Assembly: GCF_033118175.1 (NCBI RefSeq)
Contig: NW_026870907.1
Location: forward strand, 124,001-188,000
Reading direction: 5' to 3'
Source of the DNA: Dama dama
Lineage: Eukaryota; Chordata; Mammalia; Artiodactyla; Cervidae
DNA length: 64,000 nt
Shown here: positions 27,201 through 38,658 of the stretch, piece after piece
Layout of the letters: each line of letters starts with the position of its first letter
Numbering within the stretch: the first letter of the stretch is position 1
Notes under the pieces: model-generated
The model's database searches: none
What the model saw: only the letters and a program-made list of their open reading frames with translations
What the model was told of the DNA's origin: nothing
Position numbers and translations under genes: made by a program

Positions 27201-27839
27201 TGCAGGGATATCCGGCCTTACTTCGAGTCAGAGCATCTCGGTGTCCATTCCACTTGAGGCCACAAAATCAGGGTCCCTCTCACATACCTGTAGCTGAGAG
27301 AAGCCTCCTCTTGAGGTGCTTGTGGAAAGTTGGTATTTCTCTTGAGTCGAAGCCAGGGACTAAGCTCTCATCTCGAGTTGATTTGGGGTCCACGGAGCCC
27401 TTTCGTGTTGCTCCAGTGACCTCAGGATCCCTCTAGACTTGAGACAGTGATCTTGGGTTTTGTCTGGAGTGCCATCAAGGAAATCAAGGCTCCGTTCACG
27501 TTTGATGTGGAACGCAGAATTGCTCTGCACGCAGTGCAGGGGAATCGGGCCTCATTTCGCGGCGAGGGGGAAGTCTCATGGTTTTTCTCGAGTTGCGGCC
27601 GGAACCAGGGGTATATTCTCGAGTTACGACGGGGAGGGCCCTTCCAGACACGTGTTTGTTCAGCGACGTCAGGACTCCTGCCTAGGTGCGAGGGACACCT
27701 CGGGATTCTCCTCGAGTCTTGGCATGGCAATGGGGAAGCGTCTCCACATGAGGCGGGAGACCCAAGTTCCCTTTCCACGTGCCACAGGGATCCTGGGACT
27801 CCTATCCATTTTCAAGAGGAGTCAGGCATCGTCTCCTTG

Positions 27840-30800
27840 GGAAGCATTGATCTCCGCGGACCTCTCGAATTTTCAAAAGATGTGAGGCCTCCGGTCACGA
27901 TGAGGCGGAAAATTAGGTCGATCTCTGTGGTCTCCACAGGGGATTCACACATCCCTTCGTCTTGGGAGATGCAAGACGAGCCTGCATTCAATTTCTGCAG
28001 GGATATCCGGCCTCACTTCGAGTCAGAGCATCTCGGTGTCCATTCCACTTGAGGCCACAAACTCAGGGTCCCTCTCACATACCTGTAGCTGAGAGAAGCC
28101 TCCTCTTGAGGTGCTTGTGGAAAGTTGCTATTCCTCTTCAGTCGAAGCCAGGGACTAAGCTCTCATCTCGAGTTGATTTGGGGTCCACGGAGCCCTTTCG
28201 TGTTGCTCCAGTGACCTCAGGATTCCTCTATACTTGAGACAGTGATCTTGGGTTTTCTCTGGAGTGCCATCAAGGAAATCAAGGCTCCTTTCACGTTTGA
28301 TGTGGAACACGGAATTGCTCTGCACGCAGTTCAGGGAAATCGGGCCTCATCTCGCTGCGAGGGGGAAGTCTCATGGTTTTTCTCGAGTTGCGGCCGGAAC
28401 CTGGGGTATATTCTCGAGTTACGACGGGGAGGGCCCTTCGAGACACGTGTTTGTTCAGCGACGTCAGCACTCCTGCCTAGGTGCGAGGGACACCTCGGGA
28501 TTCTCCTCGAGTCTTGGCATGGCAATTGGGACGCGTCTCCACGTGAGGCGGGAGACCCAGGGTCCCTTTCCACGTGCCACCGGGATCCTGGGACTCCTAT
28601 CCATTTTCAAGAGTAGTCAGGCATCGTCTCCTTTCGAAGCAATGATCTCCGCATACCTCTCGAATTTTCAAAGGATGTGAGGCCTCCGGTCGCGATGAGG
28701 CGGAGGACTAGGACTTTCTCTGTTGTCTCCACAGCGGATTCAGACATCCCTTCATCTTGAGAGATGCAAGACGAGCCTGCATTCAATTCACTGCAGGGAT
28801 ATCCGGCCTTACTTTGAGTCAGAGCATCTCGGTGTCCATTCCAATTGAGGCAACAAACTCAGGTTCCCTCAAATATACCTGTAGCTGAGAGAAGCCTCCT
28901 CTTGAGGTGCTTGTGGAAAGTTGGTATTCCTCTTGAGTCGAAGCCAGGGACTAAGCTCTCATCTCGAGTTGATTTGGGGTCCACGGAGCCCTTTCGTGTT
29001 GCTCCAGTGACCTCAGGATCCCTCTAGACTTGGGACAGTGATCTTGGGTTTTCTCTGGAGTGCCATCAAGGAAATAAAGGCTCCTTTCACGTTTGATGTG
29101 GAACACGGAATTGCTCTGCACGCACAGCAGGGGAATCGGGCCTCATCTCGCGGCGAGTGGGAAGTCTCATGGTTTTTCTCGAGTTGCGGCCGGAACCTGG
29201 GGTATATTCTCGAGTTACGACGGGGAGGGCCCTTCCAGACACGTGTTTGTTCAGCGACGTCAGGACTCCTGCCTAGGTGCGAGGGACACCTCGGGATTCT
29301 CCTTGAGCCTTGGCATGGCAATTTGGACGCGTCTCCACGTGAGGCGGGAGACCCAGGGTCCCTTTCCACGTGCCACAGGGATCCTGGGACTACTATCCAT
29401 TTTCAAGAGGAGTCAGGCATCGTCTCCTTTGGAAGCATTGATCTCCGCGGACCTCTCGAGTTTTCAAAGGATGTGAGGCCTCCGGTCGCGATGAAGCGGA
29501 GGACTAGGTCTTTCTCTGTGGTCTCCACTGGGGATTCAGACATCCCTTCGTCTTGGGAGATGCAAGACGAGCCTCCATTCAATTCACTGCAGGGATATCC
29601 GGCCTTACTTCGAGTCAGAGCATCTCGGTGTCCATTCCACTTGAGTCCACAAACTCAGGGTCCCTCTCACATACCTGTAGCTGAGAGAAGCCTCCTCTTG
29701 AGGTGCTTGTGGAAATTTGGTATTCCTCTTCAGTCGAAGCCAGGGACTAAGCTCTCATCTCGAGTTGATTTGGGGTCCACGGAGCCCTTTCGTGTTGCTC
29801 CAGTGACCTCAGGATCCCTCTAGACTTGAGACAGTGATCTTGGGTTTTCTCTGGAGTGCCATCAAGGAAATCAAGGCTCCTTTCACGTTTGATGTGGAAC
29901 ACGGAATTGCTCTGCACGCAGTGCAGGGAAATCGGGCCTCATCTCGCAGCGAGGGGGAAGTCTCATGGTTTTTCTCGAGTTGCGGCCGGAACCTGGGGTA
30001 TATTCTCGAGTTACGACGGGGAGGGCCCTTCCAGACACGTGTTTGTTCAGCGACGTCAGCACTCCTGCCTAGGTGAGAGGGACACCTCGGGATTCTCCTC
30101 GAGTCTTGGCATGGCAACTGGGACGCGTCTCCACGTGAGGCGGGAGACCCAGGGTCCCTTTCCACGTGCCACAGGGATCCTGGGACTCCTATCCATTTTC
30201 AAGAGTAGTCAGGCATCGTCTCCTTTGGAAGCAATGATCTCCACATACCTCTCGAATTTTCAAAGGATGTGAGGCCTCCGGTCGCGATGAGGCGGAGGAC
30301 TAGGACTTTCTCTGTTGTCTCCACAGCGGATTCAGACATCCCTTCATCTTGAGAGATGCAAGACGAGCCTGCATTCAATTCACTGCAGGGATATCCAGCC
30401 TTACTTCGAGTCAGAGCATCTCGGTGTCCATTCCACTTGAGGCAACAAACTCAGGGTCCCTCTCACATACCTGTAGCTGAGAGAAGCCTCCTCTTGAGGT
30501 GCTTGTGAAAAGTTGGTATTCCTCTTGAGTCGAAGCCAGCGACTAAGCTCTCATCTCGAGTTGATTTGGGGTCCACGGAGCCCTTTCGTGTTGCTCCAGT
30601 GACCTCAGGATCCCTCTAGACTTGCGACAGTGATCTTGGGTTTTCTCTGGAGTGCCATCAAGGAAATCAAGGCTCCTTTCACGTTTGATGTGGAACTCGG
30701 AATTGCTCTGCACGCAGTGCAGGGGAATCGGGCCTCATCTCGCGGCGAGGGGGAAGTCTCATGGTTTTTCTCGAGTTGCGGCCGGAACCTGGGGTATATT

Positions 30801-31670
30801 CTCGAGTTACGACGGGGAGGGCCCTTCCAGACACGTGTTTGTTCAGCGACGTCAGGACTCCTGCCTAGGTGTGAGGGACACCACGGGATTCTCCTCGAGT
30901 CTTGGCATGGCAACTGGGACGCGTCTCCACATGAGGCGGGAGACCCAGCGTCCCTTTCCACGTGCCACAGGGATCCTGGGACTCCTATCCATTTTCAAGA
31001 GTAGTCAGGCATCGTCTCCTTTGGAAGCATTGATCTCCGCGGAACTCTCGAGTTTTCAAAGGATGTGAGGCCTCCGCTCGCGATTAGGCGGAGGACTAGG
31101 TCTTTCTCTGTGGTCTCCACAGGGGATTCAGACATCCCTTCGTCTTGGGAGATGCAAGACGAGCCTGCATTCAATTCACTGCAGGGATATCCGGCCTTAC
31201 TTCGAGTCAGAGCATCTCGGTGTCCATTCCACTTGAGGCCACAAACTCAGGGTCCCTCTCACATACCTGTAGCTGAGAGAAGCCTCCTCTTGATGTGCTT
31301 GTGGAAAGTTGGTATTCCTCTTGTGTCGAAGCCAGGGACTAAGCTCTCATCTCGAGTTGATTTGGGGTCCACGGAGCCCTTACGTGTTGTTTCAGTGACC
31401 TCAGGATCCCTCTAGACTTGAGACAGTGATCTTGGGTTTTCTCTGGAGTGCCATCAAGGAAATCAAGGCTCCTTTCACGTTTGATGTGGAACACGGAATT
31501 GCTCTGCACGCAGTGCAGGGGAATCGGGCCTCATCTCGCGGCGAGGTGTAAGTCTCATGGTTTTTCTCGAGTTGCGGCCGGAACCTGGGGTATATTCTCG
31601 AGTTACGCCGGCGAGGGCCCTTCCAGAAACGTGTTTGTTCAGCGACGTCAGGACTCCTGCCTAGGTGCGA
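27840..31670 (+). repeat. Segmental duplication A, first copy (partner 33411-37241, offset 5571 bp = 7 monomers)
   Basis: This ~3.8-kb stretch and 33411-37241 share a long series of rare variants at a constant 5571-bp offset. Examples are CTGCGAGGGGGAAG at 28354/33925, GATTCCTCTATAC at 28221/33792, CACGCACAGCAGG at 29118/34689, the stop TCTTGAGAGATG at 28755/34326, and GCGATTAGGCGG at 31080/36651. By eye only about 20 single-base differences separate them, well under 1%, while ordinary monomers differ by several percent. To the left, near 27800-27840, the relation ends. To the right it ends where the second copy switches to another source (37231-37241). Confidence 0.88.
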
Positions 31671-32086
31671 GGGACATCTCGGGATTCTCCTCGAGTCTTG
31701 GCATGGCAATTGGGATGCGTCTCCACGTGAGGCGGGAGACTCAGGGTCCCTTTTCACGTGCCACAGGGATCCTGAGACTCCTATGCATTTTCAAGAGGAG
31801 TCAGGCATCGTCTCCTTTGGAAGCATTGATCTCTGCAGACCTCTCGAGTTTTCAAAGGATGTGAGGACTCCGGTCACGATGAGGGGGAGGACTAGGTCTT
31901 TCTCTGTGGTCTCCACAGGGGATTCAGACATCCCTTCGTCTTGGGAGATGCAAGACGAGCCTGCATTCAATTCACTGCAGGGATATCCGGCCTTACTTCG
32001 AGTCAGAGCATCTCGGTTTCCATTCCACTTGAGGCCACAAACTCACGGTCCCTCTCACAAACCTGTAGTTGAGAGAAGCCTCCTCT
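31036..32086 (+). repeat. Segmental duplication C, second copy (partner 20690-21740)
   Basis: This segment holds the same variant set as the first copy. Its first ~630 bp also lie inside duplication A, so part of this lineage exists three times in the window (about 20.7 kb, 31.0 kb and 36.6 kb). Confidence 0.78.
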
Positions 32087-33410
32087 TGAGGTGCTTGTGG
32101 AAAGTTGGTATTCCTCTTGAGTCGAAGCCAGGGACTAAGCTCTCATCTCGAGTTGATTTGGGGTCCACGGAGCCCTTTCGTGTTGCTCCAGTGACCTCAG
32201 GATCCCTCTAGCCTTGAGACAGTGATCTTGGGTTTTCTCTGGAGTGCCATCAAGGAAATCAAGGCTCCTTTCACGTTTGATGTGGAACACGGAATTGCTC
32301 TGCACGCAGTGCAGGGGAATCGGGCCTCATCCAGCGGCGAGGGGGAAGTCTCATGGTTTTTCTCGAGTTGCGGCCGGAACCTGGGGTATATTCTCGAGTT
32401 ACGACGGGGAGGGCCCTTCCAGACACGTGTTTGTTCAGCGACGTCAGGAATCCTGCCTAGGTGCGAGGGACACCTCGGGATTCTCCTCGAGTCTTGGCAT
32501 GGCAATGGGGACGCGTCTCCACGTGAGGCGGGAGACCCAGGGTCCCTTTCCACGTGCCACAGGGATCCTGGGACTCCTATCCATTTTCAAGAGGAGTCAG
32601 GCATCGTCTCCTTTTTAAGCATTGATCTCCGTGGACCTCTCGAATTTTCAAAGGATGTGAGGCCTCCGTTCGCGTTGAGGCGGAGGACTAGGTCTTTCTC
32701 TGTGGTCTCCACAGGGGATTCAGACATCCCTTCGTCTTGGGAGATGCAAGACGAGCCTGCATTCAATTCACTGCAGGGATATTCGGCGTTACCTCGAGCC
32801 AGAGCATCTCGGTGTCCATTCCACTTGAGGCCACAAACTCAGGGTCCCTCTCACATACCTGTAGCTGAGAGAAGCCTTCTCTTGAGGTGCTTGTGGAAAG
32901 TTGGTATTCCTCTTGAGTCGAAGCCAGGGACTAAGCTCTCATCTCGAGTTGATTTGGGGTCCACGGAGCCCTTTCTTGTTGCTCCAGTGACCTCAGGATC
33001 CCTCTAGACTTGAGACAGTGATCTTGGGTTTTCTCTGGAGTGCCATCAAGGAAATCAAGGCTCCTTTCACGTTTGATGTGGAACACGGAATTGCTCTGCA
33101 TGCAGTGCAGGGGAATTGGGCCTCATCTCGTGGCGAGGGGGATGTCTCATGGTTTCTCTCGAGTTGCGGCCGGAACCTGGGGTATATTCTCGAGTTACGA
33201 CGGGGAGGGCCCTTCGAGACACGTGTTTGTTCAGCGACGTCAGGACTCCTGCGTAGGTGCGAGGGAAACCTCGGGAATCTCCTCGAGTCTTGGCATGGCA
33301 ATTGGGATGCGTCTCCACGTGAGGCGGGAGACCCAGGGTCCCTTTCCACGTGCCACAGGGATCCTGGGACTCCTATTCATTTTCAAGAGGAGTCAGCCAT
33401 CGTCTCCTTT

Positions 33411-36400
33411 GGAAGCATTGATCTCCGCGGACCTCTCGAATTTTCAAAAGATGTGAGGCCTCCGGTCACGATGAGGCGGAAAATTAGGTCGATCTCTGTG
33501 GTCTCCACAGGGGATTCACACATCCCTTCGTCTTGGGAGATGCAAGACGAGCCTGCATTCAATTTCTGCAGGGATATCCGGCCTTACTTCGAGTCAGAGC
33601 ATCTCGGTGTCCATTCCACTTGAGGCCACAAACTCAGGGTCCCTCTCACGTACCTGTAGCTGAGAGAAGCCTCCTCTTGAGGTGCTTGTGGAAAGTTGGT
33701 ATTCCTCTTCAGTCGAAGCCAGGGACTAAGCTCTCATCTCCAGTTGATTTGGGGTCCACGGAGCCCTTTCGTGTTGCTCCAGTGACCTCAGGATTCCTCT
33801 ATACTTGAGACAGTGATCTTGGGTTTTCTCTGGAGTGCCATCAAGGAAATCAAGGCTCCTTTCACGTTTGATGTGGAACACGGAATTGCTCTGCACGCAG
33901 TTCAGGGAAATCGGGCCTCATCTCGCTGCGAGGGGGAAGTCTCATGGTTTTTCTCGAGTTGCGGCCGGAACCTGGGGTATATTCTCGAGTTACGACGGGG
34001 AGGGCCCTTCGAGACACGTGTTTGTTCAGCGACGTCAGCACTCCTGCCTAGGTGCGAGGGACACCTCGGGATTCTCCTCGAGTCTTGGCATGGCAATTGG
34101 GACGCGTCTCCACGTGAGGCGGGAGACCCAGGGTCCCTTTCCACGTGCCACAGGGATCCTGGGACTCCTATCCATTTTCAAGAGTAGTCAGGCATCGTCT
34201 CCTTTCGAAGCAATGATCTCCGCATACCTCTCGAATTTTCAAAGGATGTGAGGCCTCCGGTCGCGATGAGGCGGAGGACTAGGACTTTCTCTGTTGTCTC
34301 CACAGCGGATTCAGACATCCCTTCATCTTGAGAGATGCAAGACGAGCCTGCATTCAATTCACTGCAGGGATATCCGGCCTTACTTCGAGTCAGAGCATCT
34401 CGGTGTCCATTCCACTTGAGGCAACAAACTCAGGTTCCCTCAAATATACCTGTAGCTGAGAGAAGCCTCCTCTTGAGGTGCTTGTGAAAAGTTGGTATTC
34501 CTCTTGAGTCGAAGCCAGGGACTAAGCTCTCATCTCGAGTTGATTTGGGGTCCACGGAGCCCTTTCGTGTTGCTCCAGTGACCTCAGGATCCCTCTAGAC
34601 TTGGGACAGTGATCTTGGGTTTTCTCTGGAGTGCCATCAAGGAAATCAAGGCTCCTTTCACGTTTGATGTGGAACACGGAATTGCTCTGCACGCACAGCA
34701 GGGGAATCGGGCCTCATCTCGCGGCGAGTGGGAAGTCTCATGGTTTTTCTCGAGTTGCGGCCGGAACCTGGGGTATATTCTCGAGTTACGACGGGGAGGG
34801 CCCTTCCAGACACGTGTTTGTTCAGCGACGTCAGGACTCCTGCCTAGGTGCGAGGGACACCTCGGGATTCTCCTTGAGCCTTGGCATGGCAATTTGGACG
34901 CGTCTCCACGTGAGGCGGGAGACCCAGGGTCCCTTTCCACGTGCCACAGGGATCCTGGGACTACTATCCATTTTCAAGAGGAGTCAGGCATCGTCTCCTT
35001 TGGAAGCATTGATCTCCGCGGACCTCTCGAGTTTTCAAAGGATGTGAGGCCTCCGGTCGCGATGAAGCGGAGGACTAGGTCTTTCTCTGTGGGCTCCACT
35101 GGGGATTCAGACATCCCTTCGTCTTGGGAGATGCAAGACGAGCCTCCATTCAATTCACTGCAGGGATATCCGGCCTTACTTCGAGTCAGAGCATCTCGGT
35201 GTCCATTCCACGTGAGTCCACAAACTCAGGGTCCCTCTCACATACCTGTAGCTGAGAGAAGCCTCCTCTTGAGGTGCTTGTGGAAAGTTGGTATTCCTCT
35301 TCAGTCGAAGCCAGGGACTAAGCTCTCATCTCGAGTTGATTTGGGGTCCACGGAGCCCTTTCGTGTTGCTCCAGTGACCTCAGGATCCCTCTAGACTTGA
35401 GACAGTGATCTTGGGTTTTCTCTGGAGTGCCATCAAGGAAATCAAGGCTCCTTTCACGTTTGATGTGGAACACGGAATTGCTCTGCACGCAGTGCAGGGA
35501 AATCGGGCCTCATCTCGCAGCGAGGGGGAAGTCTCATGGTTTTTCTCGAGTTGCGGCCGGAACCTGGGGTATATTCTCGAGTTACGACGGGGAGGGCCCT
35601 TCCAGACACGTGTTTGTTCAGCGACGTCAGCACTCCTGCCTAGGTGAGAGGGACACCTCGGGATTCTCCTCGAGTCTTGGCATGGCAACTGGGACGCGTC
35701 TCCACGTGAGGCGGGAGACCCAGGGTCCCTTTCCACGTGCCACAGGGATCCTGGGACTCCTATCCATTTTCAAGAGTAGTCAGGCATCGTCTCCTTTGGA
35801 AGCAATGATCTCCGCATACCTCTCGAATTTTCAAAGGATGTGAGGCCTCCGGTCGCGATGAGGCGGAGGACTAGGACTTTCTCTGTTGTCTCCACAGCGG
35901 ATTCAGACATCCCTTCATCTTGAGAGATGCAAGACGAGCCTGCATTCAATTCACTGCAGGGATATCCGGCCTTACTTCGAGTCAGAGCATCTCGGTGTCC
36001 ATTCCACTTGAGGCAACAAACTCAGGGTCCCTCTCACATACCTGTAGCTGAGAGAAGCCTCCTCTTGAGGTGCTTGTGAAAAGTTGGTATTCCTCTTGAG
36101 TCGAAGCCAGCGACTAAGCTCTCATCTCGAGTTGATTTGGGGTCCACGGAGCCCTTTCGTGTTGCTCCAGTGACCTCAGGATCCCTCTAGACTTGCGACA
36201 GTGATCTTGGGTTTTCTCTGGAGTGCCATCAAGGACATCAAGGCTCCTTTCACGTTTGATGTGGAACTCGGAATTGCTCTGCACGCAGTGCAGGGGAATC
36301 GGGCCTCATCTCGCGGCGAGGGGGAAGTCTCATGGTTTTTCTCGAGTTGCGGCCGGAACCTGGGGTATATTCTCGAGTTACGACGGGGAGGGCCCTTCCA

Positions 36401-37241
36401 GACACGTGTTTGTTCAGCGACGTCAGGACTCCTGCCTAGGTGTGAGGGACACCACGGGATTCTCCTCGAGTCTTGGCATGGCAATTGGGACGCGTCTCCA
36501 CATGAGGCGGGAGACCCAGCGTCCCTTTCCACGTGCCACAGGGATCCTGGGACTCCTATCCATTTTCAAGAGTAGTCAGGCATCGTCTCCTTTGGAAGCA
36601 TTGATCTCCGCGGAACTCTCGAGTTTTCAAAGGATGTGAGGCCTCCGCTCGCGATTAGGCGGAGGACTAGGTCTTTCTCTGTGGTCTCCACAGGGGATTC
36701 AGACATCCCTTCGTCTTGGGAGATGCAAGACGAGCCTGCATTCAATTCACTGCAGGGATATCCGGCCTTACTTCGAGTCAGAGCATCTCGGTGTCCATTC
36801 CACTTGAGGCCACAAACTCAGGGTCCCTCTCACATACCTGTAGCTGAGAGAAGCCTCCGCTTGATGTGCTTGTGGAAAGTTGGTATTCCTCTTGTGTCGA
36901 AGCCAGGGACTAAGCTCTCATCTCGAGTTGATTTGGGGTCCACGGAGCCCTTACGTGTTGTTTCAGTGACCTCAGGATCCCTCTAGACTTGAGACAGTGT
37001 TCTTGGGTTTTCTCTGGAGTGCCATCAAGGAAATCGAGGCTCCTTTCACGTTTGATGTGGAACACGGAATTGCTCTGCACGCAGTGCAGGGGAATCGGGC
37101 CTCATCTCGCGGCGAGGTGTAAGTCTCATGGTTTTTCTCGAGTTGCGGCCGGAACCTGGGGTATATTCTCGAGTTACGCCGGCGAGGGCCCTTCCAGAAA
37201 CGTGTTTGTTCAGCGACGTCAGGACTCCTGCCTAGGTGCGA
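33411..37241 (+). repeat. Segmental duplication A, second copy (partner 27840-31670)
   Basis: This copy shares its rare variants with the first at a 5571-bp offset. It is separated from the first copy by about 2.2 monomers (31671-33410) that are not part of the pair. Its right edge is a sharp switch inside the monomer starting at 36997. Up to 37230 the sequence follows 31426-31660 (for example CGCCGGCGAGGGCCC and CCAGAAACG); from 37242 it follows the 44-kb region. Confidence 0.88.
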
Positions 37242-37788
37242 TGGACACCTCGGGATTCTCCCCGAAGTTTCGAAAGGCAATTGTGTTGCGTCTCCAGGTG
37301 AGGCGGGAGACGCAGTGTTCCTTTCCACGTGCCACAGGGATCCTGGGACTCCTATCCATTTTCAAGAGGAGTCAGGCATCGTCTCCTTTGGAAGGATTGA
37401 TCTCCGCGTACCTCTCGAGTTTTCAAAGAATGTGAGGCCTCCGGTCGCGATGAGGCGGAGGAGTACGTCTTTGCGGTCTCCACAAGGGATTCAGACATCC
37501 CTTCGTCTTGGGAGATGCAAGACGAGCCTGCATTCAATGCACTGCAGGGATATCCGGCCTTACTTCGAGTCAGAGCATCTCGGTGTCCATTCCACTTGAG
37601 GCCACAAACTCAGGATCCCTCTCACATACGTGTAGCTGAGAGAAGCCTCCTCTTGAGGTGCTTATGGAAACTTGGTATTCCTCTTGAGACGAAGCCAGGG
37701 ACTAAGCTCTCATCTCCAGTTGATTTGGGGTCCACAGAGCCCTTTCGTGTTGCTCCAGAGACCTCAGGATCCCTCTAGACTTGAGACA
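36997..37788 (+). repeat. Short (792-bp) mosaic satellite monomer
   Basis: The first ~240 bp of this unit belong to duplication A and the rest to duplication B. The 4-bp shortfall is in AGTACGTCTTTGCGG around 37459-37475, where other units read AGGTCTTTCTCTGTGG. Its partner at 44152-44943 is short in the same way (792 bp). Confidence 0.88.
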
Positions 37789-38658
37789 GTGATCTTGGGT
37801 TTTCTCTGGAGGGCGATCAAGGAAATCAAGGCTCCTTTCACGTTTGATGTGGAACACGGAATTGCTCTGCACGCATTGCAGGGGAATCGGGCCTCATCTC
37901 GCGGCGAGGGGGAAGTCTCATGGTTTTTCTCGAGTTGCGTCCGGAACCTGGGGTATATTCTCGCGTTACGACAGGGAGGGCCCTTCCAGACACGTGTTTG
38001 TTCAGCGACGTCAGGACTCCTGCCTAGGTGCGAGGGACACCTCGGGATTCTCCTCGAGTCTTGGCATGGCAATTGGTACGCGTCTCCACGTGAGGCGGGA
38101 GACCCAGAGTACCTTTCCACGTGCCACAGGGATCCTGGGACTCCTATCCATTTTCAAGAGGAGTCAGGCATCGTCTCTTTTGGAACCATTGATCTGCGCG
38201 GACCTCTCGAGTTTTCAAAGGATGTGAGGCCTCCGGTCGCATTGAGGCGGAGGACTAGGTCTTTCTCTGTGGTCTCCACAGGGTATTCAGACATTCCTTC
38301 GTCTTGGGAGATGCAAGACGAGCCTGCATTCAATTCACTGCAGGGATATCTGGCCTTACTTCGAGTCAGAGCATCTCGGTGTCCATTCCACTTGAGGCCA
38401 CAAATTCAGGGTCCCACTCACATACCTGTAGCTGAGAGAGGCCTCCTCTTGAGGTGCTTGTGGATAGTTGGTATTCCTCTTGAGTCGAAGCCAGGGACTA
38501 AGCTCTCATCTCCAGTTGATTTGGGGTCCAAGAGCCCTTTCGTGTTGCTACAGTGACCTCAGGATCCCTCTAGACTTGAGACAGTGATCTTGGGTTTTCT
38601 CTGGAGTGTCATCAAGGAAATCAAGGCTCCTTTCACGTTTGATGTGGAACACGGAATT
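37231..38658 (+). repeat. Segmental duplication B, first copy (partner 44386-45813, offset 7155 bp = 9 monomers)
   Basis: This ~1.43-kb stretch shares unusual blocks with 44386-45813 at a constant 7155-bp offset. They include CCCCGAAGTTTCGAAAGGC, CAATTGTGTTGCG, the 4-bp-shorter AGTACGTCTTTGCGG, GGAGGGCGATCAAGG, CCAGAGTACC, and the one-base-short GGTCCAAGAGCCC. By eye about 10 substitutions separate the copies. The left edge is set by ACTCCTG against ACTCCGT before the shared CCTAGGTGCGA. The right edge is at 38659, where ATTGCTCGG faces ATTTCTCTG. Confidence 0.9.

Noticed and set aside
37258..37278. Possible CENP-B box near CCCCGAAGTTTCGAAAGGC
   Set aside because: The reverse-strand pattern CCCG-N2-T-N4-CGAA is missed by one base of spacing and the fixed T is absent. 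By eye I found no match in the common monomer either; a motif scan would settle it.
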